A program made the position numbers and the translations under genes. Below, one piece after another: positions 29,843-39,132 of a DNA stretch of 64,000 bases. The stretch's first letter is position 1; the number at the start of each line of letters is the position of its first letter. Where the stretch lies: positions 434,001 through 498,000 of the forward strand of contig NZ_FOJU01000003.1 of assembly GCF_900111875.1 (NCBI RefSeq), written 5' to 3'. Below the pieces are notes generated by a model, which was not told the DNA's origin, made no database searches, and saw only the letters and a list, made by a program, of their open reading frames with translations. The stretch is from Poseidonocella pacifica. Lineage in GTDB: Bacteria > Pseudomonadota > Alphaproteobacteria > Rhodobacterales > Rhodobacteraceae.

Positions 29843-32500
29843 TTACACGAGACGCGGATTGGGCTTGTCGCCATCGATGTCGTATTTCACGAGCGCCGCC
29901 TTGAGATCCTTGTCGGATACGGCCCCCTCGCGGTGAAGGTCCACCATCGCCGCCGCGGCGATATGGTTGGCGTCCACCTCAAAGAACCGGCGCAGGTTCA
30001 CGCGGCTGTCGGAGCGGCCATAGCCGTCGGTGCCAAGCACCGTGTAGCGCCCCGGCACGCAGGAACGTACCTGTTCGGCGAAGTTCTTCATGTAGTCGGT
30101 CGCCGCGATGAACGGCCCCTTGGCCCCTTGCAACGTCTGATACAGATAAGAGGTGCGCGGTTCCGCCAAAGGATTAAGGCGGTTCCAGCGCGCGGTATCC
30201 TGACAGTCGCGGGCAAGTTCGTTGAAGGATGTGGCCGACCAGATGTCCGCCGTCACGCCGAAGTCTTCCTTCAGCATTTCGGCTGCCTTGATCGCCTGTA
30301 CGAGGATCGTTCCCGACCCCATCAGGTTCACGTGCTTCTTGCCCGGGCGGGAGGTTTTCCGCATCCGGTAGAGCCCGCGGATGATCCCTTCTTCGGCACC
30401 CATCGGCATCTCTGGATGCTGATAGTTCTCGTTCATCAGGGTCAGGTAGAAATACACATCTTCCTGATCCTGATACATCCGCTTGAGGCCGTGCTGCACG
30501 ATCACGGCGACCTCATAGGAGAAGGTCGGATCGTAGCTGATACAGTTGGGGATCGTGCTCGCGAGGATATGCGAATGGCCGTCCTCATGCTGTAGACCTT
30601 CGCCGTTCAGCGTAGTGCGCCCGGCGGTCCCGCCAAGCATGAAGCCCCGTGCGCGGCTGTCGCCTGCGGCCCATGCCAGATCGCCGATCCGCTGGAAGCC
30701 AAACATCGAGTAATAGATGAAGAACGGGATCATCGGCACGCCGTGCGTCGAGTAGGATGTCGCTGCGGCGATCCAGTCGGCCATGGCCCCGGCTTCGTTG
30801 ATGCCTTCCTGAAGCACTTGGCCGCTTTCCGACTCCTTGTAGTACATCATCTGATCCTTGTCCTCGGGCGTGTATTTCTGCCCAAGGGGATTGTAGATGC
30901 CGACGGAGCGGAAAAGCCCCTCCATACCAAAGGTCCGGCTTTCGTCCGGAACGATCGGTACGACGTGTTTGCCGACTGCCTTGTCGCGCAGCAGCGTCGT
31001 CAGGATACGGACAAAAGCCATGGTGGTGGAAATCTCGCGATCCCCGGTGCTTTCCAGTTGCCCCTTGAACTTTTCGAGCGCGGGGATCTCAAGCTTGGGC
31101 GCATCGCGCCAATGCCGCTTGGGGAATTCGCCCCCCAACTCCTTGCGACGTTCGGCAAGATACGCCTTTTGTGCATTGTTGAGCGTGACGAACGGCGCTT
31201 TGGGCAGGTCTTCGTCCGAAACGGGGATCTGGAACCGGTCGCGCATGGCACGCAGTTGATCCTCGTGCATTTTTTTCTGCTGGTGAGTCGTATTCTGGCC
31301 CTCGCCAGCGGTGCCCATGCCGTAGCCCTTCACCGTCTTGACGAGCAGGCAGGTCGGTTGCCCCTTCGATTCCGAGGCGCGCTTGAAGGCGGTATAGACC
31401 TTGCGTGTATCATGCCCCCCGCGGCGCAGGTTCCAGATTTCCTCGTCGGACCAATCTTCGACAAGCGCAGCCGTCTCGGGATAGCGCCCAAAGAAATGCT
31501 CACGGATGAAACCACCATCCTTGGATTTATAGGTCTGATAGTCGCCGTCGACTGTTTCATCCATGAGTTTGCGCAGCATGCCGGAGGTGTCTTTTTCCAG
31601 CAGGTCGTCCCAGCCACGGCCCCAGAGAAGCTTGATCACATCCCAGCCTGCGCCGCGGAACTCGCCCTCCAGTTCCTGCACGATCTTGCCATTGCCGCGA
31701 ACCGGACCGTCGAGACGCTGCAGGTTGCAGTTGATCACGAAAATCAGATTGTCGAGCTTTTCACGCGCCGCGAGGGAAATCGCACCGAGGCTTTCCGGCT
31801 CGTCCATCTCACCATCGCCAAGGAAGACCCAGACTTTGCGATCGGCCGCATCGATGAGCCCGCGGTTGTGCAGGTACTTCATGAAGCGCGCCTGATAGAT
31901 CGCCATGAGCGGGCCCAGCCCCATGGAAACCGTCGGAAACTGCCAGTAGTCGGGCATCAGCCATGGATGGGGATAGGACGAGAGCCCCCCACCATCAACT
32001 TCGGAGCGGAACTTTTCCAGCGTCTCTTGGCTGATGCGGCCCTCCATGAAGGAACGGGCATAGATGCCGGGCACGACATGGCCCTGAAAAAATACAAGAT
32101 CGCCACCGTGGATTGCCGATTTTGAGCGCCAGAAATGGTTCAGGCCAACATCATAGAGCGCGGCAGAGGATGCGAAGGACGCGATGTGCCCGCCATATTC
32201 ACTGCTTTCCTTGTTGCGCCGCACCACGGTCGCCATGGCGTTCCAGCGCGTGATGGCGCGGATTCGCCCTTCCATTTCATAGTCGCCGGGGAAATCGAAT
32301 TCGTCATCCGGTGGGATGGTGTTGAGGTAGGGAGTGGTCGCCGAAAAGGGCAGTGTCGCTCCGTTCGCGCGGGCCTGTTGCACGGCCTTGTCGAGGAGGA
32401 AATGCGCGCGGTTCGCCCCGTCGCGCTGAATGACATCCTCGATCGCATCCTGCCATTCCTGGCTTTCGATCGGATCGATGTCCTCTGGCGTATCTGTCAT
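29843..32500 (-). CDS. aceE: Pyruvate dehydrogenase E1, homodimeric
   Basis: An 885-residue thiamine diphosphate enzyme that decarboxylates pyruvate and passes the acetyl unit to lipoyl groups. ALYDVGLNHFW and HVVPGIYARSFMEGR are near the N terminus; the ThDP site GDGEMDEPESLGAI runs to FVINCNLQRLDGPVRGN, the usual GDG...NN-like motif. Later GMEGLFRSVGIYNPLGQKY and HEDGHSHILAS match the family. Most alphaproteobacteria use a two-chain E1 (PdhA/PdhB), so the single-chain form stands out. First gene of aceE-aceF-lpdA; the gap to aceF is 24 bases. Confidence 0.97.
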   Translation of the reverse strand: MTDTPEDIDPIESQEWQDAIEDVIQRDGANRAHFLLDKAVQQARANGATLPFSATTPYLNTIPPDDEFDFPGDYEMEGRIRAITRWNAMATVVRRNKESSEYGGHIASFASSAALYDVGLNHFWRSKSAIHGGDLVFFQGHVVPGIYARSFMEGRISQETLEKFRSEVDGGGLSSYPHPWLMPDYWQFPTVSMGLGPLMAIYQARFMKYLHNRGLIDAADRKVWVFLGDGEMDEPESLGAISLAAREKLDNLIFVINCNLQRLDGPVRGNGKIVQELEGEFRGAGWDVIKLLWGRGWDDLLEKDTSGMLRKLMDETVDGDYQTYKSKDGGFIREHFFGRYPETAALVEDWSDEEIWNLRRGGHDTRKVYTAFKRASESKGQPTCLLVKTVKGYGMGTAGEGQNTTHQQKKMHEDQLRAMRDRFQIPVSDEDLPKAPFVTLNNAQKAYLAERRKELGGEFPKRHWRDAPKLEIPALEKFKGQLESTGDREISTTMAFVRILTTLLRDKAVGKHVVPIVPDESRTFGMEGLFRSVGIYNPLGQKYTPEDKDQMMYYKESESGQVLQEGINEAGAMADWIAAATSYSTHGVPMIPFFIYYSMFGFQRIGDLAWAAGDSRARGFMLGGTAGRTTLNGEGLQHEDGHSHILASTIPNCISYDPTFSYEVAVIVQHGLKRMYQDQEDVYFYLTLMNENYQHPEMPMGAEEGIIRGLYRMRKTSRPGKKHVNLMGSGTILVQAIKAAEMLKEDFGVTADIWSATSFNELARDCQDTARWNRLNPLAEPRTSYLYQTLQGAKGPFIAATDYMKNFAEQVRSCVPGRYTVLGTDGYGRSDSRVNLRRFFEVDANHIAAAAMVDLHREGAVSDKDLKAALVKYDIDGDKPNPRLV

Positions 32501-32710
32501 GAGATCCTCTTCCCTTATCTCGCCGGCGGGCCCGGCTTTTGTTCATGGTTCAGCTTAAGGCGAACCGGCCTTGAAGCGAGTCCCGCAGATTTGGCGTGAT
32601 TTTGCAAGTCCGCCCTCAGAACCCTCGCTCCCCTGCTCTTTCGGTAGCATGCCAGATTGTGGCACCGCTATCCCGACCTGTGCATATCATCGAGACCTTG
32701 GCTGCATGGC

Positions 32711-32742
32711 TTTTGCGCAAGGGCCTGATTGCTTGTGCAAAG
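32711..32742. promoter_or_regulatory. Paired TTGCGCAA-type sites upstream of aceE
   Basis: TTGCGCAA (32713-32720, a perfect palindrome) and TTGTGCAA (32733-32740, one mismatch) have centres exactly 20 bases apart, about 220 bases before the aceE start. With flanks they form an inverted pair, CTTTTGCGCAAG and CTTGTGCAAAG. A related TTTGCAAG lies at 32601-32608. Probable binding sites for a regulator of the PDH operon; the protein is unknown. Confidence 0.45.
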
Positions 32743-32771
32743 TTCCGCGCAGACCTAGCGTTAAGCAATTT

Positions 32772-33608
32772 TCAGTCGCCCCCGATCCGAGTGGCCTGAA
32801 CCCACCAGCCTGGATGCGCTTGGGAGAGTTGCTGTGCGGCCGCCCTTGCCGAAGCTGGTGAGGGAAAAAGACCGAAACAAGTGGCCCCCGATCCCGACAT
32901 CCGGGCGAGCGCGCAGTGGCGCGTGGCGGCAAGCGCCGCCAGCGTGTCTCCGATGGCGGGGGCGATCTGCCGGGCCGGGGTTTCGAGATCGTTGCGTTGA
33001 TCACCGAGCCAATCCAGCAGCGCACCGGCCCCGTCAAACTGGGGTAGCACGCCTTGCATAGGCGCGCCGAACTGCCCCTCAAGCGCGGCAAAGACCGGCC
33101 CCGTAGGCACCGAAACACCGGGGTTCACCAGCACCGCATCCAACGGAGGAAGCGGCAGAGGCGTGACCGTCTCCCCGATCCCCTGCATCCGGGCAGTGCG
33201 CGAAGGAAGGCAAACTGGAATGTCCGCTCCGAGGCGCGCGCAATCAGATGGTATCGTCCGCCCCCAGAGCTTCGACAGAGCGCGCAGCGTGGCTGCGGCG
33301 TCGGCGGACCCGCCACCGATGCCCGCAGCCGCCGGGAGGTGCTTTTCCAAGGTGATACGCGCGCCCTCATCCACGCCGAACAACGCCGCCGCCTTCAGAA
33401 CAAGGTTGTCAGGGCCGGTTGGAACCCCTAGCGCGCGTGGCCCGCCAACCTCCAATGAAAGCTCGAGAGCAGGTTCGACGCGGACCCGGTCGCCCACGTC
33501 GGCAAAAGCCACGAGCGAATCCAGCAGATGATACCCGTCTTGCCGTCGTCCCGTAACGTGCAGGGTCAGGTTGATCTTGGCCGGGGCGAATGCGTCAATC
33601 GGCGCCAT
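32772..33608 (-). CDS. ispE: 4-(cytidine 5'-diphospho)-2-C-methyl-D-erythritol kinase
   Basis: A 278-residue GHMP-family kinase in the MEP isoprenoid pathway. It phosphorylates CDP-methylerythritol at the 2-hydroxyl. It has [20 protein letters not shown] near the N terminus, with the conserved lysine, the ATP loop [20 protein letters not shown], and a C-terminal [16 protein letters not shown]. The ATG at 33608 lies 14 bases inside the end of the TPR gene, so translation is probably coupled. Isoprenoids made here feed quinones and, where present, carotenoids. Confidence 0.95.
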   Translation of the reverse strand: MAPIDAFAPAKINLTLHVTGRRQDGYHLLDSLVAFADVGDRVRVEPALELSLEVGGPRALGVPTGPDNLVLKAAALFGVDEGARITLEKHLPAAAGIGGGSADAAATLRALSKLWGRTIPSDCARLGADIPVCLPSRTARMQGIGETVTPLPLPPLDAVLVNPGVSVPTGPVFAALEGQFGAPMQGVLPQFDGAGALLDWLGDQRNDLETPARQIAPAIGDTLAALAATRHCALARMSGSGATCFGLFPSPASARAAAQQLSQAHPGWWVQATRIGGD

Positions 33609-35304
33609 TTGCCATGTCGACCAGCGGCGGCGAGCCTTCGTCGGCCAGCACCTGATCCAGCCCGACATCCAGCTTTTTACGAATACGCGCGGCTTCTTCT
33701 TCCTCAGGATCGAAGGACAGCGCCCGCAGCCATTGGAACCGCGCTTCGAGTTTGCGGCCAACCGCCCAGTACACGTCGCCAAGGTGATCATTCACGATCG
33801 GATCGACAGGGGTGAGTTCCGCCGCCCGCTCCATATGCTCTACGGCCTCATCGAAGCGTCCAAGCTTATAGAGCACCCAGCCGAGGCTATCGACGATGTA
33901 ACCGTTCTCGGGCCGCTTGGAGACGGCGGTCTCGATCATGTTCAACGCTTCGTCGAGCTTCAACTGCTTTTCCACAAGGGAATAGCCGAGGTAGTTCAGC
34001 ACCTGCGGATGTTCGGGGTTGAGTTCCAGCGCCTCACGGAAGTCGGCCTCTGCCTCTTCCCACCTGTCGAGACGCTCATAGGCGATGCCCCGCGCATAGA
34101 GCACGAACCACCGGCGTGGGCTTTGCGCGTCGATCTCATCAAGGCCGCGGGTATAGGCTTCTGCCGCTCCGGCATAGTCTTCCGTCTGGCGCAGAATGTC
34201 GCCGAGGCTCACCTGCACGTCCGCCATATCTGGCCGCACCCGCGCAAGACGGTCCAGCACTTCCACAGCCGCTTCGATGCGTTCATCGCGGCGCAGCGCA
34301 TCCGCCCGCCCAAGTTCAGCCGCGAAATGCGCCGGGTGATCGGCAGGCACTTTCTTATAGGCCTGTACCGCCAGATCCAGATTACCCATCTCATCAAGCA
34401 GCGCAGCAGAGAGGAGAATCGCATCCGTATGCTCAGGCCGCAGGTATTCGGCGGCGCGCGTATAGAGAAGCGTATAGGCCTCGTTGGCATCGCGTTGCAG
34501 CACGAGCGCTACGGAATAGAAAACCTCCGCCACCCCGTCGCGCGGCGAAGTCGCCACCGTGAATGGAAGCGTCTCCCCCGATTCCAGCTTCTCCGACATG
34601 GTTTGCAGGGCGATATCGAGATCGGCATCAAAGCTTTCACGCAAGAGCGACAGCGCCTGATCGTTCCGTTCAAGCTGGCTTAGAATCTCGATATGGGCGA
34701 TCACGGCGCGGCGTGTGGATTTGAGCGCGGCCTCTTCGGGGCCGGAAAATAACTCGTCCGCGCCTTCGAAATCCCCGACGGAGGCCAGCGCCAGTGCCTT
34801 GTGATAAAGTCCAAACGCCCGCATCCCTGAACGGTCGGCTACCGCGTCGAAAGAGGCCAGTGCCTCAGAGACATCGCCCGCCCCCAGATGGGCCCACGCG
34901 GATACCAGCCCGTCAACGAGGGGGCCGACGCCCTCACCTTCCGCGCGCTCTTCCGCCAGCTGCTCCCAGTTTTCTTCAGCGGCATGTCCCACCACCTCGG
35001 CCAACTGGGCGATTTGCGTGCCGATCCCTGCGCCCTCCATCTTGCGGGCAATTTCCACGGCGCGTTCGACGTGACCCAATGACATGGACGCGATGAGCGC
35101 CCCTTGCATCAGCGAAGGATTGCCGGGATCGCGCTGCATGGCCTGTCCGAAATACCGCGCGGCATCGGCGTAATCGCCCTGCACCTCGGCGGATCGCGCC
35201 GCGAGATAGGCACCGGCAAGGCCGATAGGTTGCGCCGTCGCAGTCATACCAGACAGCGCCCCGGCGGTGACCAGGGCAAGAAGGGAAAGTTTTCGGATCG
35301 GCAC
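33595..35304 (-). CDS. Secreted tetratricopeptide-repeat protein
   Basis: A 569-residue protein with a signal peptide ([17 protein letters not shown]) and many TPR units. Clear repeats include [17 protein letters not shown] near residue 48, [49 protein letters not shown] and [17 protein letters not shown], each with the W/L/G/Y/A/F/A/P helical pattern. It is likely a periplasmic scaffold. I chose GTG at 35304 because AGGAG lies 8 bases upstream and a proper signal peptide begins there; an in-frame ATG much further upstream gives an unlikely leader. It overlaps ispE by 14 bases. The role is unknown. Confidence 0.83.
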   Translation of the reverse strand: MPIRKLSLLALVTAGALSGMTATAQPIGLAGAYLAARSAEVQGDYADAARYFGQAMQRDPGNPSLMQGALIASMSLGHVERAVEIARKMEGAGIGTQIAQLAEVVGHAAEENWEQLAEERAEGEGVGPLVDGLVSAWAHLGAGDVSEALASFDAVADRSGMRAFGLYHKALALASVGDFEGADELFSGPEEAALKSTRRAVIAHIEILSQLERNDQALSLLRESFDADLDIALQTMSEKLESGETLPFTVATSPRDGVAEVFYSVALVLQRDANEAYTLLYTRAAEYLRPEHTDAILLSAALLDEMGNLDLAVQAYKKVPADHPAHFAAELGRADALRRDERIEAAVEVLDRLARVRPDMADVQVSLGDILRQTEDYAGAAEAYTRGLDEIDAQSPRRWFVLYARGIAYERLDRWEEAEADFREALELNPEHPQVLNYLGYSLVEKQLKLDEALNMIETAVSKRPENGYIVDSLGWVLYKLGRFDEAVEHMERAAELTPVDPIVNDHLGDVYWAVGRKLEARFQWLRALSFDPEEEEAARIRKKLDVGLDQVLADEGSPPLVDMANGAD

Positions 35305-35459
35305 GGAGCAACTCCTGTTGCGAACAATCAACTTCTGATAAGCTAGCCTGCACGCGAGACGAAAACAATGCAGCCGCCCGGCACATGGTTTCCAAAGCCG
35401 GAAGCTGCTCGTTACCGCGGCAAATCCGCCTGTGGGGGGCATCGGGTTATGTAAGTTCC

Positions 35460-35488
35460 GTGACAGGGGCCGCGCCCTCCACTATGTG
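35460..35488 (+). promoter_or_regulatory. Candidate promoter for purF
   Basis: GTGACA (35460-35465) and TATGTG (35483-35488) are 17 bases apart, giving a predicted start near 35495 and a leader of about 27 bases. Found by eye. Confidence 0.4.
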
Positions 35489-35521
35489 AGGAGCAAATCA
35501 CAGCATGACTCGGGAATCACA

Positions 35522-36994
35522 ATGACCGAAACGCCTCGGATGCCCGCCCATCCGTTCGACGGGGACAAGCTGCATGAGGAATGCGGCGTCTTTGGTGTGG
35601 TGGGTGTCACCGATGCCGCGAACTTCGTGGCTCTCGGCTTGCACGCACTACAACACCGAGGGCAGGAAGCTGGCGGGATCGTCTCCCACGACCATGAACT
35701 CGGTTTCAATTCCGCACGCCGCTTCGGCTATGTGCGGGACAACTTTACCAAGCAATCCTTGATGGAAACCCTACCGGGCCCGATCTCGATCGGCCATGTG
35801 CGGTATTCCACCTCGGGCGCCAAGGGACAGACGGCGATCCGTGATGTCCAACCCTTCTTTGGTGAATTTTCCATGGGCGGTGCTGCCATCGCCCACAACG
35901 GCAACATCACCAATGCCGATGCCCTGCGCCGGGAGTTGATCGAACGCGGTTCGATCTTCCAGTCTTCGTCCGACAGCGAGTGCATCATCCACCTGATGGC
36001 CCGTTCGCTACAGCGCAATATCCCCGAGCGGATGGAAGATGCGCTGCGCCGGGTCGAGGGGGCCTTTTCCGTCGTCGCCATGACGCGCACCAAATTGATC
36101 GGTGTCCGTGATCCCTTGGGAGTTCGTCCGCTGGTCCTTGGCCGTGTTGGCGATGGCTGGGCGCTCTCCTCGGAGACTTGTGCCCTCGATATTATCGGCG
36201 CTGAGTTCACGCGCGAGGTCGAACCCGGCGAGATGGTCGTTATTACGGCCGAAGGTGGGGTCGAAAGCCATTTCCCCTTCCGCCCGCAAAAGTCGCGCTT
36301 CTGTATCTTTGAGCATGTCTATTTCTCCCGGCCCGACAGCATCATCGGCGGGCGTTCCGTCTATGAGACCCGCCGGCAGATCGGCGTGGAACTCGCTCGG
36401 GAGGCCCCGGTGGAGGCTGACCTCGTCTGCCCCGTCCCCGACAGCGGCACGCCCGCCGCCATAGGCTTCGCCCACGAAAGCGGCATTCCCTATGGCATGG
36501 GCATCATCCGGAACCAGTACATGGGCCGGACCTTCATCGAGCCGACCGAACAGATCCGAAATATGGGCGTGCGGCTCAAGCTCAACGTCAACCGGGCACT
36601 GATCGAAGGCAAGCGCGTGGTGCTCGTGGACGACAGCGTGGTCCGAGGCACCACATCGCGCAAGATCAAGGAGATGATTCTTGATGCCGGCGCGAAGGAG
36701 GTGCACTTCCGCATTGCCTCCCCGCCGACTTCATGGCCCTGTTTCTATGGGGTGGATACGCCCGAACGCGACAAGCTGCTTGCCGCCACGATGTCCGAAG
36801 AGGAAATGCGCGTTCACCTCGGCGTGGATTCGCTTCGCTTCGTGACGCTTGATGGGCTCTATCGGGCCGCGGGCGAGGTATCGGGACGCAATCCCGATGC
36901 ACCGCAATACTGCGATGCGTGTTTCTCCGGGGAATACCCCGTTGCACCCGCCGACATGATCGAAAAAGGGTTCATGCTCAAAGCCGCTGAGTAG
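35522..36994 (+). CDS. purF: Amidophosphoribosyltransferase
   Basis: A 490-residue enzyme that starts purine synthesis, making phosphoribosylamine from PRPP and glutamine. The N-terminal glutaminase begins after HEECGVFGVVG, whose cysteine becomes the nucleophile once the propeptide is removed. LHALQHRGQEAGGI and the glutaminase core follow. The PRPP site is RVVLVDDSVVRGTTSRKI (about residues 365-382). The C-terminal part has CDACFSGEYPV. The start at 35522 leaves a propeptide of about 20 residues before that cysteine. It is convergent with gph; cvpA, often upstream in other proteobacteria, is not here. Confidence 0.96.
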   Translation: MTETPRMPAHPFDGDKLHEECGVFGVVGVTDAANFVALGLHALQHRGQEAGGIVSHDHELGFNSARRFGYVRDNFTKQSLMETLPGPISIGHVRYSTSGAKGQTAIRDVQPFFGEFSMGGAAIAHNGNITNADALRRELIERGSIFQSSSDSECIIHLMARSLQRNIPERMEDALRRVEGAFSVVAMTRTKLIGVRDPLGVRPLVLGRVGDGWALSSETCALDIIGAEFTREVEPGEMVVITAEGGVESHFPFRPQKSRFCIFEHVYFSRPDSIIGGRSVYETRRQIGVELAREAPVEADLVCPVPDSGTPAAIGFAHESGIPYGMGIIRNQYMGRTFIEPTEQIRNMGVRLKLNVNRALIEGKRVVLVDDSVVRGTTSRKIKEMILDAGAKEVHFRIASPPTSWPCFYGVDTPERDKLLAATMSEEEMRVHLGVDSLRFVTLDGLYRAAGEVSGRNPDAPQYCDACFSGEYPVAPADMIEKGFMLKAAE

Positions 36995-37006
36995 ACGCGC
37001 GCGGGC

Positions 37007-37678
37007 CTATCGCTCCAGGGGGATGAGTTCGCTGACGAGATCCGGCAGGTCAGCAAAATCATCCAGCAGCGCTTCTGGCTCCAGATCCGTCACCTTCCGC
37101 CCTTCGGGGCCGAAGGTGACGAGAATGCAAGGGATCCCCGCGGCGCGTGCTGTCTCACGATCTGTGGTGGTGTCGCCAATGAGGCAGGCCTTGCCGCCCT
37201 CTCCACCAGCGCGCCGCACGGCTTCTACAAATGGGGCTGCATCGGGTTTTCGCACCGGAAGGGTATCGGCTCCGATAAGCGCGGCGAATTGTCCCCGCAC
37301 CCCCAAGCGATCCAGCAAGGTCTCCGCCAATCCTTCGGGTTTGTTGGTACAGATCCCGACGCGATAGCCAAGCGCCGAAAGCGCCTCCACGGCCTCGATC
37401 GCGCCCGGATAGAGCCGCGTATGCACATCAATCGCCGCGCCATAGGCCGCGAGCAGTTCGGGATAGTATCGCTCCACCATCTGCGCATCGTACTGCCCCA
37501 GACGGGTCAGCCCCTCAGTCAGCATGGCGCGGCCACCGCGAAAGGCGACGGAGCGGTCCCTCTGCATGCAGAGCACTTCGCCATGCCCCATCTGCTGAAA
37601 GCAGGAATTGGCGGCCGCGATCAGATCCCCGCTTGTGTCGGCCAAGGTCCCGTCCAGATCGAAAATCACAGTGCCCAT
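37007..37678 (-). CDS. gph: Phosphoglycolate phosphatase (HAD family)
   Basis: A 223-residue HAD hydrolase. Motif I VIFDLDGTLADTSGDL (residues 4-19) has the nucleophile and acid/base aspartates, motif II is ICTNKPEG, motif III lysine lies in PVRKPDAAPF, and motif IV is CLIGDTTTDRETARAAG. This set fits phosphoglycolate phosphatase, which clears 2-phosphoglycolate from DNA repair or RuBisCO side reactions; related sugar-phosphate phosphatases cannot be excluded. ATG at 37678 gives the normal short N terminus. It is divergent from glmU and convergent with purF. Confidence 0.86.
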   Translation of the reverse strand: MGTVIFDLDGTLADTSGDLIAAANSCFQQMGHGEVLCMQRDRSVAFRGGRAMLTEGLTRLGQYDAQMVERYYPELLAAYGAAIDVHTRLYPGAIEAVEALSALGYRVGICTNKPEGLAETLLDRLGVRGQFAALIGADTLPVRKPDAAPFVEAVRRAGGEGGKACLIGDTTTDRETARAAGIPCILVTFGPEGRKVTDLEPEALLDDFADLPDLVSELIPLER

Positions 37679-37785
37679 CGTCGCTCCTGTCACATATCGC
37701 AAACTTGTTTGATGGGCCGCTCCCTTGCGTGCACCCCGCCATCGGGTATTACCCGCGCCAGAGCAGACAAGCAAAGAGGCATGCG

Positions 37786-39132
37786 ATGGCAACGGCGCTG
37801 ATCCTTCTGGCCGCAGGCCAAGGCACGCGGATGAACTCCGACCGGCCGAAAGTATTGCATGAGGTCGCTCACGCGCCCCTGCTGGTGCATGCCATGCGCG
37901 CCGGCGCGGCGCTTGACCCCGAAGTTACGGTCATCGTGGCAGGCCATGGGGCGGACGACGTCGCCAAAGCGGCCCGCGACTGGGACGAGACCGCCGCCGT
38001 CGTGCTTCAGGAAGAACAACTCGGCACCGGGCATGCCGTGCTGCAAGCACGCGCGGAGCTTGCCGGTTTCGACGGGGATGCCGTGGTGCTGTACGGTGAC
38101 ACGCCCTTCATCCGGGCCGAAACCCTTGAAGCGATGCAGTCAGCACGCGCCAGCCACGATGTCGTCGTGCTCGGGTTCGAAGCCGCAGACCCGGCCCGCT
38201 ACGGTCGGCTGGTGCTGGAGGGGGAAACCCTGACCCGGATCGTGGAATACAAGGATGCCAGCGACGCGGAGCGCGCGATCACCCTGTGCAATTCCGGGGT
38301 CGTCGCCGCGAAGGCCGAGACGCTTTTTGCCCTGCTGGATGCCGTGGGAAATTCGAACGCCGCAGGGGAATACTACCTCACCGACATCGTCGAGATCGCG
38401 CGCGAACGGGGCCTTTCGGCGACCGCCGTGACCTGCGATGAGGCCGAGACACTCGGCGTGAACACCCGCGAACAACTCGCTGCGGCCGAGGCCGCCTTTC
38501 AGGCGCAGGCACGCGCCGAAATGCTTGATCTGGGCGTGACGCTCACCGCACCCGAAACCGTCTTCTTTGCCTTCGACACGGTGGTCGGGCGCGATGCCGC
38601 GATTGAGCCCAACGTGGTCTTTGGCCCGGGCGTCACGGTGGAAAGCGGCGCGAAAATCCGCGCCTTTTCTCATCTCGAGGGCTGTCACGTTTCCCGTGGT
38701 GCCGTCGTCGGCCCCTACGCCCGCCTGCGTCCCGGCGCGGAACTGGCGGAGAATACCCACATCGGCAACTTCGTGGAGATCAAGAACGCCCAGATCGATG
38801 AGGGCGCCAAAATCAACCATCTGTCCTATGTGGGTGATGCACATGTGGGCGCGCGGACGAATATCGGGGCGGGCACGATCACCTGCAATTATGACGGGGT
38901 CTTCAAACACCACACGGAAATCGGGGCGGATGCCTTCATCGGGTCAAACACCATGCTTGTGGCCCCTGTGCGCATCGGCGACGGTGTCCTCACGGCATCG
39001 GGATCGGTGATCACATCGGATGTCGAGGATCACGCCCTCGCCATTGCCCGCGCCAAGCAGGAGACCAAGCCGGGATACGGGCGCCGTCTCATGCAGATGC
39101 TGCGCGCGAAAAAAGCGAAGGGAACTCACTGA
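37786..39132 (+). CDS. glmU: Bifunctional GlcNAc-1-P uridyltransferase / GlcN-1-P acetyltransferase
   Basis: A 448-residue enzyme that makes UDP-GlcNAc for peptidoglycan and lipopolysaccharide. The N-terminal half is a pyrophosphorylase: LILLAAGQGTRMNSDRPKVL (residues 5-24), QLGTGHAV and VVLYGDTPFI. The C-terminal half is a left-handed beta helix of hexapeptide repeats, with VEIKNAQIDEGAKINHLSYV, and NIGAGTITCNYDG. It ends in a basic tail. The stop overlaps the glmS start as TGATG, so the pathway's two enzymes are coupled. Confidence 0.97.
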   Translation: MATALILLAAGQGTRMNSDRPKVLHEVAHAPLLVHAMRAGAALDPEVTVIVAGHGADDVAKAARDWDETAAVVLQEEQLGTGHAVLQARAELAGFDGDAVVLYGDTPFIRAETLEAMQSARASHDVVVLGFEAADPARYGRLVLEGETLTRIVEYKDASDAERAITLCNSGVVAAKAETLFALLDAVGNSNAAGEYYLTDIVEIARERGLSATAVTCDEAETLGVNTREQLAAAEAAFQAQARAEMLDLGVTLTAPETVFFAFDTVVGRDAAIEPNVVFGPGVTVESGAKIRAFSHLEGCHVSRGAVVGPYARLRPGAELAENTHIGNFVEIKNAQIDEGAKINHLSYVGDAHVGARTNIGAGTITCNYDGVFKHHTEIGADAFIGSNTMLVAPVRIGDGVLTASGSVITSDVEDHALAIARAKQETKPGYGRRLMQMLRAKKAKGTH

